In this document: one piece after another, positions 1-8,995 of the stretch | How the letters are laid out: each line of letters starts with the position of its first letter | Numbering within the stretch: position 1 is the first letter of the stretch | NCBI GenBank assembly: GCA_017303335.1 | Contig: JAFLBK010000001.1 | Span: 935,001-999,000, forward strand | Direction: 5' to 3' | DNA: 64,000 nt | Source: Chitinophagales bacterium | GTDB taxonomy: Bacteria; Bacteroidota; Bacteroidia; Chitinophagales; Chitinophagaceae | The notes under the pieces: generated by a model | The model's database searches: none | What the model was told of the DNA's origin: nothing | Seen by the model: the letters and a program-made list of their open reading frames with translations, nothing else | Program-made: the position numbers and the translations under genes

Positions 1-444
1 TTCAACGGGGGAAGCAATTATGTAAAAACACGCTTCAATCCCTATTACATACAAGCCCCGTTGAATGCGGTGATAAAAATTCCGCTTGTGAAGAACGCCA
101 ATCTTTTTTTCCACGCGGGTCCGTATATCGCCGTCGGTGTGGGTGGGCGATCCCGGTGGGAAAGCCGTATCGGGCCGATCGTATCAACATCGAGCAGCTC
201 CATCAAATTCAGCAACGACGATCCGTTTACTTCCGAGCAGGATGATGCCGCTTATGATAAACTCAAGCGCTTCGACTATGGTTTGAACGCCGGCGCCGGG
301 ATTGATTTTGAATTTGTGATTCTCAAACTGAATTATGGCCTCGGCCTGGCCCGTATCAATTCCACCGAAGGAAACAACGCCGGTTCGGATAAAAATAAAT
401 ACCGGACGATCAGCCTTTCCGTTGGAATACCATTGAGCAGATAA
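1..444 (+). CDS. Outer-membrane beta-barrel protein, C-terminal part (5' truncated by window)
   Basis: The reading frame is open from the first base of the window, so the start lies upstream and only about 147 C-terminal residues are visible. The sequence alternates short hydrophobic and polar strands (for example FFHAGPYIAVGVGG and FDYGLNAGAGIDFEF) and ends in a strand rich in L, S and V, as expected for a small outer-membrane beta-barrel of the PorT/OmpA-barrel type common in Bacteroidota. A bidirectional terminator hairpin follows 20 bases after the stop. Family membership is inferred from strand pattern only; a precise name is not possible. Confidence 0.7.
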   Translation, partial: FNGGSNYVKTRFNPYYIQAPLNAVIKIPLVKNANLFFHAGPYIAVGVGGRSRWESRIGPIVSTSSSSIKFSNDDPFTSEQDDAAYDKLKRFDYGLNAGAGIDFEFVILKLNYGLGLARINSTEGNNAGSDKNKYRTISLSVGIPLSR

Positions 445-464
445 TTATCCCTGTATGAAAACGA

Positions 465-495
465 AAAAGCCTTCTTTACAAAGAAGGCTTTTGTT
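465..495. terminator. Bidirectional rho-independent terminator
   Basis: A 12-base-pair stem (AAAAGCCTTCTT / AAGAAGGCTTTT) with a TACA loop lies between the convergent barrel gene and metF. The flanking A and T runs let it work on both strands. Confidence 0.85.
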
Positions 496-496
496 A

Positions 497-1450
497 TTAT
501 ACGAGTTGCTTAACGACCTCGCCAACAATATTGGGCCGGCCGAGTGTGTAGTAGTGTAAAAGGGGAACCCCGAACTTCTTCAGTTCCCGCGATTGATGCA
601 GCAACCATTCGGTTCCCACCTGCTCAACCGCTTCGGGGCTTTTACAGGCTAGTATTTCCTTGCTCAGCTCAACAGGGATGTCGATATGAAACACTTTGGG
701 CAGCATCGTGAGCTGGTTTATTGTATAGATCGGCTTTAGTCCGGGAATGATCGGCACATTGATGCCATGCTCCCGGCATTGCTTTACAAACGCGAAATAC
801 TTTTCATTGTCGAAGAACATCTGGGTAACGATATAGTCGGCCCCCATGTCCACCTTCATTTTCAGGTAGTGCAGGTCGCTTTCCATATTGGGTGCCTCGA
901 AATGCTTTTCCGGGTACCCGGCTACGCCAATGCAGAATTTTGTCTGGCTGCTGTTCTTCAGGTCCTGCTCCAGGTAAACGCCCTTATTCAGGTCCACCAC
1001 CTGCTTCAGCAATTCGCTGGCGTATTTATGACCGCCCGGTTCGGGCAGAAACGCGTTTTCATTTTTGGCGGCGTCGCCACGTAAAACAAGAACATTATCG
1101 ATACCGAGGTAATGGAGGTTGATCAGTGCGTCTTCCGTTTCGTTGATATCAAAGCCGCCGCAGATAAGGTGCGGAACCGTATCTACATTATACCTGTTCA
1201 TGATGGCGGCACAGATACTCTCCGTTCCGGGTCTTTTACGGACAACCACTTTCTGAAAACTGCCATCCGCGTTTTTCTTGAATACGTGTTCACTCCGGTG
1301 ATAGGTTACATTGATAAACGCCGGTTTGTATTCCATCAGGGGATCGAGGTGCTGGTACAGCGATTGAATGCCCTTTCCCTTCAGGGGAGGCAATATCTCG
1401 AAAGAGATCAGGGTATCCTGGGCCCTGGCAATGTGATCAATTACTTTCAT
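497..1450 (-). CDS. metF: 5,10-methylenetetrahydrofolate reductase
   Basis: This cytoplasmic flavoprotein reduces 5,10-methylene-THF to 5-methyl-THF, supplying the methyl group for methionine synthesis. The 317-residue product has the size of bacterial MetF and its TIM-barrel landmarks: FEILPPLKG near residue 18 (the conserved catalytic Glu region), NVTYH near 47, VLVLRGD near 121, CIGVAGYPEKH near 174 and DYIVTQMFFDN near 205. It starts at an ATG and is a single-gene unit: a terminator follows the stop, and a TAnnTTTG promoter element lies 17 bases upstream of the start. No methionine synthase is adjacent. Confidence 0.95.
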   Translation of the reverse strand: MKVIDHIARAQDTLISFEILPPLKGKGIQSLYQHLDPLMEYKPAFINVTYHRSEHVFKKNADGSFQKVVVRKRPGTESICAAIMNRYNVDTVPHLICGGFDINETEDALINLHYLGIDNVLVLRGDAAKNENAFLPEPGGHKYASELLKQVVDLNKGVYLEQDLKNSSQTKFCIGVAGYPEKHFEAPNMESDLHYLKMKVDMGADYIVTQMFFDNEKYFAFVKQCREHGINVPIIPGLKPIYTINQLTMLPKVFHIDIPVELSKEILACKSPEAVEQVGTEWLLHQSRELKKFGVPLLHYYTLGRPNIVGEVVKQLV

Positions 1451-1466
1451 TTGTTCCGATAAAATG

Positions 1467-1474
1467 CAAACTTA
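1467..1474 (-). promoter_or_regulatory. Candidate -7 promoter element of metF
   Basis: On the minus strand this reads TAAGTTTG, an exact match to the Bacteroidota -7 consensus TAnnTTTG, placed just upstream of the metF ATG. No clear TTTG -33 element sits at the usual spacing. Confidence 0.45.
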
Positions 1475-1505
1475 CTTAAGCTTGCAGTAAAACGAACATC
1501 TTGTT

Positions 1506-2135
1506 TCAATAAACGATCTTGTCGAGAAAAAGGGTGCTGTATTTATACCAGAAAGGCGGTGGAATGAGCGACCGGTTCCGGTATTGCGACTTGCGTACGA
1601 TCCACGCGTATTCGTTATACCATACCAGATCTATGAGTACGCTTGATTTGAATCCTTCATAATAATTGACCGGTATATCGCCAATACCGGTTGGGAGGGT
1701 GTCTTTTACTCCTTTTACGATAAAGTTCTCGGGACCGCCTTCGTTATACGTGGTATAGCTGTCGCCCAGCGAGGCTGGATCCTTGCAGAAAAGGTTGGAT
1801 GCGCTGTTGGCGTATTGATATAAACCATCGGCCTTGCTTTTCAGGTAATAAACCGTTGTATCCGCATCCACATCAATAATCCGGAGCCATGTTTCACCGC
1901 CCAGCGTGTCGAGGCTCTTGGCTTTATAGGTAAGTATGAACGACTGGTACAGGCTTCCGTCCTGGTGGTATATATAATACCGATAGGTCCAGGTTGTGCC
2001 TACTTTGGGTTTTTGATTGGGCGCCGGGGTGCCTCCGCCCCCGGAAAGGATCGTTCCATCAACCTCTTTCTGGCAGGATATGATTACGGTGGTAACAAGC
2101 GCTGAAAAAAGAAGCCGGGCCGCGAAGCTGTACAT
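1506..2135 (-). CDS. Predicted lipoprotein of unknown function
   Basis: A 209-residue product with an N-terminal hydrophobic stretch (about residues 6-20) ending in IISC, a lipobox with the lipidated Cys at about residue 21, followed by QKEVDG and a Gly/Pro-rich linker. The rest is a beta-rich domain (WTYRYYIY, WLRIIDVDADTTVYYL) like many Bacteroidota secreted lipoproteins anchored in the outer or inner membrane. No catalytic motif was recognised. It lies downstream of nothing obvious on its strand and diverges from lptB, so function is unassigned. Confidence 0.75.
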   Translation of the reverse strand: MYSFAARLLFSALVTTVIISCQKEVDGTILSGGGGTPAPNQKPKVGTTWTYRYYIYHQDGSLYQSFILTYKAKSLDTLGGETWLRIIDVDADTTVYYLKSKADGLYQYANSASNLFCKDPASLGDSYTTYNEGGPENFIVKGVKDTLPTGIGDIPVNYYEGFKSSVLIDLVWYNEYAWIVRKSQYRNRSLIPPPFWYKYSTLFLDKIVY

Positions 2136-2268
2136 CAGGTCTGTTTTTTATCGGTTATGCTCTTAAAAGTAATCAAAAACAAGCAATCCTAAACAGGGGC
2201 CAACGAAAATACAGCCGGCAAAAGCCTGTTAATCCTCGTTTACCTGTCTGCCGTTTGGCGCTTTCCTG

Positions 2269-2276
2269 TATTTTTG
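2269..2276 (+). promoter_or_regulatory. Candidate -7 promoter element of lptB
   Basis: TATTTTTG matches TAnnTTTG exactly and ends 17 bases before the TTG start codon, so the leader would be very short. A good -33 TTTG at 19-21 bases spacing was not seen. Confidence 0.45.
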
Positions 2277-2292
2277 CTTCAAATTTCCCACG

Positions 2293-3078
2293 TTGAATCT
2301 AACCATACAAACCAAGGGGCTGGTGAAAGTTTATGGCAGCCGTACTGTCGTAAACAATGTTTCCTTTGATGTAAAGCAAGGCGAGATTGTTGGTTTGCTT
2401 GGCCCGAATGGCGCGGGTAAAACCACGTCCTTCTACCAGGTCGTTGGCCTGGTGAAACCCGATGAGGGAGAGGTTTTCCTGAACGATATCAATATCACCA
2501 AACTCCCGATGTACAAGCGGGCGCAGATGGGAATCGGCTACCTGCCCCAGGAGGCCAGTGTATTCCGCAAGCTAAGCGTGGAGGATAATATTAAGGCGGT
2601 GCTGGAAATGACCAAGCTCAGCAAGGCCGAACAAAAATACAAGCTCGAAGAACTGTTGAATGAATTCAACCTGCAGCGGGTACGCAAGAACAACGGCGAT
2701 ACCCTGAGTGGCGGCGAGCGACGGAGAACAGAGATCGCCCGGGCCCTCGCGGTGGATCCGAAATTCATCCTGCTGGATGAGCCCTTTGCCGGCGTTGACC
2801 CCATTGCCGTGGAAGACATACAAAGCATCGTTGCCAAACTTAAATTCCGGAATATCGGCATTTTGATCACCGATCACAATGTAAATGAAACGCTTTCGAT
2901 CTGCGACAGGGCCTACCTGCTCATCGACGGGAAAATATTCACGCACGGCACCGCCGAAGAACTGGCCGGGGATGAACAGGTACGGCGTTTATACCTCGGG
3001 CGAAACTTCGAACTCAAACGAAAGGATTACCTGCACGAAGAAGCAGCCGGTAATCGTACGGGTGAGCAAACCGATTGA
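2293..3078 (+). CDS. lptB: Lipopolysaccharide export ABC transporter ATP-binding protein
   Basis: LptB is the cytoplasmic ATPase that drives the LptFGC bridge carrying LPS from the inner to the outer membrane. The 261-residue product shows the full ABC ATPase set: Walker [12 protein letters not shown] near residue 37, Q-loop YLPQEASVF, signature [15 protein letters not shown] near 140, Walker [14 protein letters not shown] and the H-loop LITDHN. The combination of LSGGERRR and DEPFAGVDP is typical of LptB. The start codon is TTG; no in-frame ATG lies upstream in the short leader. No other lpt gene is adjacent. The C-terminal tail of about 20 residues is slightly longer than in proteobacterial LptB. 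Confidence 0.93.
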   Translation: MNLTIQTKGLVKVYGSRTVVNNVSFDVKQGEIVGLLGPNGAGKTTSFYQVVGLVKPDEGEVFLNDINITKLPMYKRAQMGIGYLPQEASVFRKLSVEDNIKAVLEMTKLSKAEQKYKLEELLNEFNLQRVRKNNGDTLSGGERRRTEIARALAVDPKFILLDEPFAGVDPIAVEDIQSIVAKLKFRNIGILITDHNVNETLSICDRAYLLIDGKIFTHGTAEELAGDEQVRRLYLGRNFELKRKDYLHEEAAGNRTGEQTD

Positions 3079-3163
3079 GTCGCTTCGTTGTTAATTGGCC
3101 GGGCGAACCACGAATGCTTCTCCAATCTTCTTCTTTCCGTTTCATTTGTGTATTTTGCTGAAA

Positions 3164-4672
3164 ATGAAATTGCTCTCCCCCGCCATATCCAAATTAGCCC
3201 GCATGCGTCTGTGGCGCATCGAGAATTGGAGCAATCACCCGGAGGCTGTTCAGCGGGAGGTATTGCAGGAATTGGTTACAGCGGCGCAGTATACCGAGTT
3301 TGGCAAAAAGTATCGTTTTTCCAAACTTTTCACGCTTCGCGAATTCAAGAAGCATGTTCCCATCCATGAGTACGACGACATCAAGCCCTATATCCTTCGG
3401 ATGATGGAAGGCGGTGAGAACATCCTGTGGAATACGCCTGTTGCCTGGTTCGCCAAATCCTCGGGCACCACATCCGATAAAAGCAAATTCATTCCCATCA
3501 GCCAGGAAAGTTTGCAGGATAATCACTACAAGGCCAGCAAGGATGTGCTGAGCAATTACTATAAGAATTTTCCATCCAGCGATCTGCTTACCGGCAAAGG
3601 GCTGGTTGTGGGTGGCTCGCACCAGATCAGCAAGATCAATGAAGACATTCAGTATGGCGACCTGAGTGCCGTGCTGATGCAGAACTCGCCTTTCTGGGGA
3701 CAATGGTTGCGTACACCCGAACTGAGCGTGGCCCTGCTCGACGAATGGGAAATGAAGATCGAAAAACTGGCGCAGATAACGGCCAATGAAAATGTAACCT
3801 CCATCGCCGGTGTTCCTACCTGGACACTCTTACTCCTGAAACGCATACTCGAAATCAAAGGAAAAAACCTGATCAAGGAAGTATGGCCCAATCTTGAGCT
3901 TTACATTCATGGAGGGGTGTCTTTTATTCCATACCGGGAACAATTCGATAAGATCATCGGCGGCCCGATCAACTACCTGGAGATCTACAATGCCAGCGAA
4001 GGATTTATTGCCGGGCAGGTGAAACCCGAAGACGACGGAATGCTGCTCTTTACGGAACATGGTATCTTCTATGAATTCATGCCGGTGGAAGAATATGGGA
4101 AAAAAGACCCGGCAACGGTGGGCCTGAAAGATGTGGTCGTGGGTAAGAACTATGCCCTGGTGATCAGCACCACCGGCGGTCTCTGGCGCTACCTGATCGG
4201 AGATACCATTCAGTTTACCAGCCTGAATCCTTATAAAATAAAAATAACGGGGCGGCTGAAACATTATATCAACGCTTTCGGCGAAGAAGTGATCGTAGAC
4301 AACAGCGATAAGGCGATTGCATTGGCCGCCGAAAAAACAAACGCCGTGGTTACCGACTATACGGCCGCTCCTGTATACTTCAGCGAACACAACAACGGCG
4401 CCCATGAATGGCTGATCGAATTTGAAAAAGAACCGGACGACCTGGCTGCGTTTGTATCAGCGCTCGACAGCAGCCTGAAAAACATCAACAGCGATTACGA
4501 AGCCAAGCGGCATAAGAACATCGCCCTTCGCTTACCGGTTGTGCATGCCGTTGCAAAAGGCACATTCCGGGAATGGCTGCGCAGCAAAGGCAAACTCGGC
4601 GGGCAGCACAAAGTGCCACGGCTCAGCAACGAACGAACAGTGCTGGAAGAAATACTTCGCATAAAAATATAA
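3164..4672 (+). CDS. GH3 auxin-responsive promoter family protein (acyl-adenylate-forming superfamily)
   Basis: The product of about 502 residues belongs to the GH3 family, known in plants as acyl-acid amido synthetases of the firefly-luciferase superfamily; bacterial members are common in Bacteroidota but their substrates are mostly unknown. Visible landmarks are the ATP-loop AKSSGTTSDKSKFIP near residue 100, YLEIYNASEGFIAGQ near 275 and GLWRYLIGDTIQF near 345, followed by a C-terminal domain. I chose the ATG at 3164; a longer frame begins at a TTG at 3095 but adds a hydrophobic stretch (SPIFFFPFHLCILL) not expected in this family. It follows lptB with an 85-base gap and precedes fabG. The reaction is inferred, not shown. 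Confidence 0.85.
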   Translation: MKLLSPAISKLARMRLWRIENWSNHPEAVQREVLQELVTAAQYTEFGKKYRFSKLFTLREFKKHVPIHEYDDIKPYILRMMEGGENILWNTPVAWFAKSSGTTSDKSKFIPISQESLQDNHYKASKDVLSNYYKNFPSSDLLTGKGLVVGGSHQISKINEDIQYGDLSAVLMQNSPFWGQWLRTPELSVALLDEWEMKIEKLAQITANENVTSIAGVPTWTLLLLKRILEIKGKNLIKEVWPNLELYIHGGVSFIPYREQFDKIIGGPINYLEIYNASEGFIAGQVKPEDDGMLLFTEHGIFYEFMPVEEYGKKDPATVGLKDVVVGKNYALVISTTGGLWRYLIGDTIQFTSLNPYKIKITGRLKHYINAFGEEVIVDNSDKAIALAAEKTNAVVTDYTAAPVYFSEHNNGAHEWLIEFEKEPDDLAAFVSALDSSLKNINSDYEAKRHKNIALRLPVVHAVAKGTFREWLRSKGKLGGQHKVPRLSNERTVLEEILRIKI

Positions 4673-4721
4673 GGGCTATTTGATTTTTTGATTTTACTTT
4701 GACAACCGAAACAACGGATCT

Positions 4722-5477
4722 ATGAAATTATTAGAAGGAAAAACAGCCATCGTAACCGGGGCCGCCCGCGGTATCGGCGAAGGCATTGTACTGAAATTCG
4801 CCGAGCATGGCTGTAATATCGCCTTTACCTATATCAGCGACAGCAGTGCCGGGCGGGCCAGCGACATCACCGCCAAACTGCAGGGTATGGGTGTAAAAGC
4901 GAAGGCCTGGCAAAGCAATGCCGGCGATTTTGTTTCCTGCGAAAATTTCGTGAATGATGTGCTGAAAGAATTCGGCAACATCGATATCTGTGTAAACAAT
5001 GCCGGTATCTCTAAAGACAACCTGCTGATGCGGATGTCGCCCGAACAATGGGATGACGTGATGCAGATCAACCTGAAAAGCGTGTTCAACATGACCAAGC
5101 AGGTGATCCGCCCGATGATGAAAGCCCGGAGCGGCAGCATCATCAACATGAGCAGCGTGATCGGGGAAATGGGCAATGCAGGACAAAGCAGCTATGCCGC
5201 CAGCAAGGCGGGTATCATTGGTTTTACAAAAAGCATCGCCAAGGAACTCGGTAGCCGCAATATCCGCTGCAATGCCGTGACGCCCGGCTTTGTGGAAACA
5301 GATATGACCCATTACCTGAAAGAAGGCGAAGGCGCCGAAAAATACAAAGCGGGTATTCCGCTGGGAAGATTCGCCAGCACCGAAGACATAGCGAACGTAT
5401 GTTTATTCCTGGCCTGTGATATGGGAAGCTATATCACCGGGCAGGTGATCAGCGCCTGCGGCGGTTTGAATATGTAA
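4722..5477 (+). CDS. fabG: 3-oxoacyl-[acyl-carrier-protein] reductase
   Basis: FabG carries out the NADPH-dependent reduction of 3-oxoacyl-ACP in fatty-acid elongation. The 251-residue short-chain dehydrogenase has the cofactor loop TGAARGIG at residues 12-19, NNAG at 92-95, and the full catalytic set Asn117, Ser145, Tyr158 and Lys162 with the spacing of E. coli FabG. The end motif (GQVISACGGLNM) is also FabG-like. A TTACTTTG promoter-like element is centred about 25 bases before the ATG. No other fab gene is adjacent, so a different SDR substrate cannot be excluded, but the identity of the family is secure. Confidence 0.9.
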   Translation: MKLLEGKTAIVTGAARGIGEGIVLKFAEHGCNIAFTYISDSSAGRASDITAKLQGMGVKAKAWQSNAGDFVSCENFVNDVLKEFGNIDICVNNAGISKDNLLMRMSPEQWDDVMQINLKSVFNMTKQVIRPMMKARSGSIINMSSVIGEMGNAGQSSYAASKAGIIGFTKSIAKELGSRNIRCNAVTPGFVETDMTHYLKEGEGAEKYKAGIPLGRFASTEDIANVCLFLACDMGSYITGQVISACGGLNM

Positions 5478-5546
5478 GCTGTAAGACACGCCATCGGTTT
5501 CAGCGTACAAGCAGCAGAACTACCTGTACAAAAAAATTATGCTGCA

Positions 5547-7097
5547 TTGAAACGCACCCTGAAATATTACCGTATCATGTGGTGGCGGCACGACCTGGCC
5601 GCCGGACTTTCTGTTTTTTTAGTGGCACTGCCGCTTTGCCTTGGCATCGCATTGGCCTCCGGCGCTCCTTTGTATGCGGGTTTGCTGGCAGGTATTATCG
5701 GTGGTGTCGTAACCGGTTTTGTCAGCGGGGCCTCCCTGGCTGTTTCCGGGCCCGCCGCGGGCCTTTCGACCGTGGTGGCGGCAACCATCGCTTCCTCGGG
5801 CGATTACCGGGTGTTTCTTTTATCTGTTATCATCGCCGGCCTGTTCCAATTGATCATCGGGCTGCTGCGGCTGGGTGTGATCGCCAATTACTTTCCATCC
5901 GCCGTCATCAAAGGCATGCTCGCCGCCATCGGTATCATCCTGCTTATGAACCAGGTGCCGCTGGCCCTGGGGTACGATCAACCCGATTTCTGGGAAAGCG
6001 GTTTCCTGGCGCTCTTCTCCAGCAAACATTTCTTCGGCAACCTTTCCCGGTTCAGCCATCATGTTACGGCCGGGGCAATTTTAATTGCGCTTGCTTCGCT
6101 GGCCCTGATGATCGTTATGCAGCGGCCCTTCGCTAAAAAACGGGCTGTTGTTCCCGCTCCGCTCCTGGTTGTTTTACTGGGCATCGGCTTGCAGCAATTG
6201 TTTGTTTTTACCAACAGTACCCTGCAATTAAAAGCGTCGCAACTGGTAAACATACCGCTCAATATCTTCAGCAATATCCATTTCCCCCGTTTCTCCGAAT
6301 TGGCCTCAAACCCGGATGTCTGGCAAACGGGTCTCGTGATCGGGGTACTGGCTTCGCTGGAAACGTTGCTGTGCATCGAAGGCATTGATAAGCTCGACAG
6401 GCACAATCGCATTACCCCGGTGAACCGGGAGATGGTGGCCCAGGGACTTGGTAATATCTGCTGTGGTTTGCTGGGGGCGATACCGATCACGGCCGTGGTG
6501 GTACGGGGTGCGGCGAATATCGACGCCGGGGGCCGTACAAAATTAGCTGCCATCACGCACGGCATCTTCCTCCTGCTGGCAGTGCTGCTCATCCCATCCC
6601 TGATCAACCTGGTACCCTACGCCTCCCTCGCGGCCATACTCCTGGTAACGGGATACAATCTCGCCAAACCCAAATTATTCATCAACATGTGGTCGCTGGG
6701 CTGGAAACAATTTCTTCCCTTCCTGATCACCATTGTCGTGATCCTGCTCACCGACCTGCTGAAAGGCGTGAGTATTGGTTTGCTCCTGTCTGCCTACTTC
6801 ATTATCCAGAATAATTTCAGGTCGGAGTATAAGATCTCCAAAACGCATCACCAGGGCATCGATTCTTACCTGATCAGGCTCAACACCAATGTTACTTTTT
6901 TGAACAAGGTGAATCTCAAAAAAACGCTCGACGAGGTGCCCGAATACAGCAACCTTACCATCGACGGCAGCGATTGCCAGTTCGTGGATTATGATATTTT
7001 AGAGATCATCAGCGAATACAGGAATAAAGCCCACGACCGTCACATCGACCTTAGGTTGGTGAACATTGAGGCCGTCAATGTTTCGGCGATACATTGA
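5547..7097 (+). CDS. SulP-family anion transporter with STAS domain (candidate bicarbonate transporter)
   Basis: A 516-residue inner-membrane protein of the SulP/SLC26 family. The N-terminal motif SVFLVALPLCLGIALASGAP (residues 22-41) and SGPAAGLSTVV mark the first helices; about 10-12 hydrophobic segments follow, then a C-terminal STAS domain from about residue 440 (TFLNKVNLKKTLDEVP, DGSDCQFVDYDILEII). SulP proteins carry sulfate, bicarbonate or other anions. The neighbours (DabAB, carbonic anhydrases, a second SulP) favour bicarbonate, but that is inference. Start is a TTG; an internal ATG at 5577 would remove the conserved pre-helix. The gene converges on dabB with a 4-base gap and no terminator between them. 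Confidence 0.88.
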   Translation: MKRTLKYYRIMWWRHDLAAGLSVFLVALPLCLGIALASGAPLYAGLLAGIIGGVVTGFVSGASLAVSGPAAGLSTVVAATIASSGDYRVFLLSVIIAGLFQLIIGLLRLGVIANYFPSAVIKGMLAAIGIILLMNQVPLALGYDQPDFWESGFLALFSSKHFFGNLSRFSHHVTAGAILIALASLALMIVMQRPFAKKRAVVPAPLLVVLLGIGLQQLFVFTNSTLQLKASQLVNIPLNIFSNIHFPRFSELASNPDVWQTGLVIGVLASLETLLCIEGIDKLDRHNRITPVNREMVAQGLGNICCGLLGAIPITAVVVRGAANIDAGGRTKLAAITHGIFLLLAVLLIPSLINLVPYASLAAILLVTGYNLAKPKLFINMWSLGWKQFLPFLITIVVILLTDLLKGVSIGLLLSAYFIIQNNFRSEYKISKTHHQGIDSYLIRLNTNVTFLNKVNLKKTLDEVPEYSNLTIDGSDCQFVDYDILEIISEYRNKAHDRHIDLRLVNIEAVNVSAIH

Positions 7098-7101
7098 CCG
7101 C

Positions 7102-8961
7102 TCAGGAGCTCCGGTATGCCACCGGGTGATAGAGTTTCTTGTGCGGCCCCATAAAAATGCGCAGCAATATGCGGAAGGCGGCCAGTTCAATGAACAAAAA
7201 GCAGAGTGCCAGCAGAACAATCAGTACGGGCTGATGCGTATCTACATGCGTAAAGAAAACATCGATTCCTACAAACGCGGTGGTGATGGGAAATCCAAGC
7301 ATACCGATAACCGCTAACAGGAATAACAGCCCTTTGTTCTCGGCTTCGTATACATAGCCATGAAACCGGTTCAGCAAAATATCCTGGTCGATGCCATGGA
7401 TCCGTTGTAAACAGTAATATCCAAGAAGGAACGCGGATACAATACCGCCCGCATAATAAAGAAATTCAAGGGAAGCGATCTGCCCGGCTGTCAGCCAGAT
7501 CGCGAGGATAATGCATGCATGTGCCGCCAGCAGGAGGACCCAGGCTTTAAGCGCAGAGCCCCGGCTGGAAAAAGAAGATAACACAAACATAAGCGCCACC
7601 GACATCAGTATTTCAGGAAAGGGTACGTTCATTCCGGCCAATAGCCCCGCGTTGAACCGGTTCGCCAGTACGATCGCGAACGCCATCGCGACCAGGAGCG
7701 TTGTAATTATATATGATTGCAGGAATTGCAGCTTAACGCCGATCCATTTGAACGGACTCCAGACAAAGCGGAACATAAAAGCATCAAGATTCCATTCCTT
7801 AACGCCCAGCACATAAAAAGAAGCGGCCACGGCGGATAATTTTCGTTCCCGCGGAGCTTCATAATGAAAGTACTGGTGGTGCACGAGGTAGTTAAGCACG
7901 GAAGGCGAAACAAGCAACTGGTAGGTACGCAGGAATGCATTGCCGGCAAAATGGATCAGCACCAGCCAATGAAACCCAACGGCGGTTTCGATGAACATCA
8001 GGCCGATCTGGGCCGCGGAAGAATAGGCTATCTGGGTTTTTACCGTGGGTTGTACCCGGGCAATCAATGTTGATAGAACGGCGGTTACCGCGCCGGTAAC
8101 AATGATGAGAATCTTTGCCCAGAGCATGTCTTCCCAGAACGGGTGTGTGCGCAGCAGTAAAAAAATGCCGATGTGCACACTCAGCGATCCATAAAAAATA
8201 GCGGATGAGGAGGTTGGCCCTTCCATGGCCCTGGGTAACCAGCTGGTAAACGGAAATTGAGCCGATTTTACCGTTGCGGCCAGCACGATCATACAAACCA
8301 CCAGTACGCCCATCGCGGCATAAGCGCCGCCCTGGGCCGCGATCTGTTTGGCTTCCCCGAGGTCGGTAAACGATATATTCCGGTGTGTAAGATGGTGCAT
8401 CATCCACATGGCCAGCATCAGCATTACGTCACTGATGCGGTAGTTCGAAACGGTTTTCAATGCATTTTTAACGGGCAGGTAGCGGTTCCAGTAAAAGGCG
8501 ATCAGCAAAAAAGAACAAAGTCCCTTGATCTCCCACCCGATGAACAGGGTTTCAAAATTCCCGGAAAGAATGATGAAGTTGTACCCGGCGGCAAATAACA
8601 GGATGGTACTGAAAAAACGTTTGTACCCCTGGTCGCGGTGCATGTAATATTTGCTGAACGTGGCCACCAGGAAAAAAAGCAGGGCTCCTACAATACTGAA
8701 GACCGCGGTTATCTCGTCGTAAAAGAGTTCGAGGGCAAAAACAAAATTATCGCTCCGGTACAGGGTTGCCAGTTTGAAGCTGACGGGGGTAAGCCCGTTG
8801 GCGATCCACCATACAAGATAGCTTACCGACAGGATGATGTATGCCACCTTGGTATACCGGACGACCAGGCCGATCGGTCTTTCGTTCCTGTTCTTCCAGA
8901 ACAACGTAACAAAGAAAGAAAGCAGCGGTAACCCAATGAACAAAACAAGCAGTTGATCCAT
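7102..8961 (-). CDS. dabB: DabB-like proton-conducting membrane subunit (NuoL/MrpA-type) of a DAB inorganic-carbon pump
   Basis: A 619-residue polytopic membrane protein of the proton-conducting NADH dehydrogenase subunit 5 family. Landmarks include a lysine-bearing helix region (TVKSAQFPFTSWLPRAMEGP, near residues 230-250) that is typical of NuoL/MrpA-type antiporter subunits, and an upstream FIGWEIKGLCSFLLIAFYWNR segment. In the DAB complex, DabB is thought to use the cation gradient to drive DabA, which hydrates CO2 one way in the cytoplasm. The gene lies 34 bases downstream of dabA on the same strand, the standard dabAB pairing, and not next to other nuo or mrp genes, which decides the assignment. 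Confidence 0.88.
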   Translation of the reverse strand: MDQLLVLFIGLPLLSFFVTLFWKNRNERPIGLVVRYTKVAYIILSVSYLVWWIANGLTPVSFKLATLYRSDNFVFALELFYDEITAVFSIVGALLFFLVATFSKYYMHRDQGYKRFFSTILLFAAGYNFIILSGNFETLFIGWEIKGLCSFLLIAFYWNRYLPVKNALKTVSNYRISDVMLMLAMWMMHHLTHRNISFTDLGEAKQIAAQGGAYAAMGVLVVCMIVLAATVKSAQFPFTSWLPRAMEGPTSSSAIFYGSLSVHIGIFLLLRTHPFWEDMLWAKILIIVTGAVTAVLSTLIARVQPTVKTQIAYSSAAQIGLMFIETAVGFHWLVLIHFAGNAFLRTYQLLVSPSVLNYLVHHQYFHYEAPRERKLSAVAASFYVLGVKEWNLDAFMFRFVWSPFKWIGVKLQFLQSYIITTLLVAMAFAIVLANRFNAGLLAGMNVPFPEILMSVALMFVLSSFSSRGSALKAWVLLLAAHACIILAIWLTAGQIASLEFLYYAGGIVSAFLLGYYCLQRIHGIDQDILLNRFHGYVYEAENKGLLFLLAVIGMLGFPITTAFVGIDVFFTHVDTHQPVLIVLLALCFLFIELAAFRILLRIFMGPHKKLYHPVAYRSS

Positions 8962-8995
8962 TCTTATATATTTTCCACAGGCCTAAGCCTGGTTG

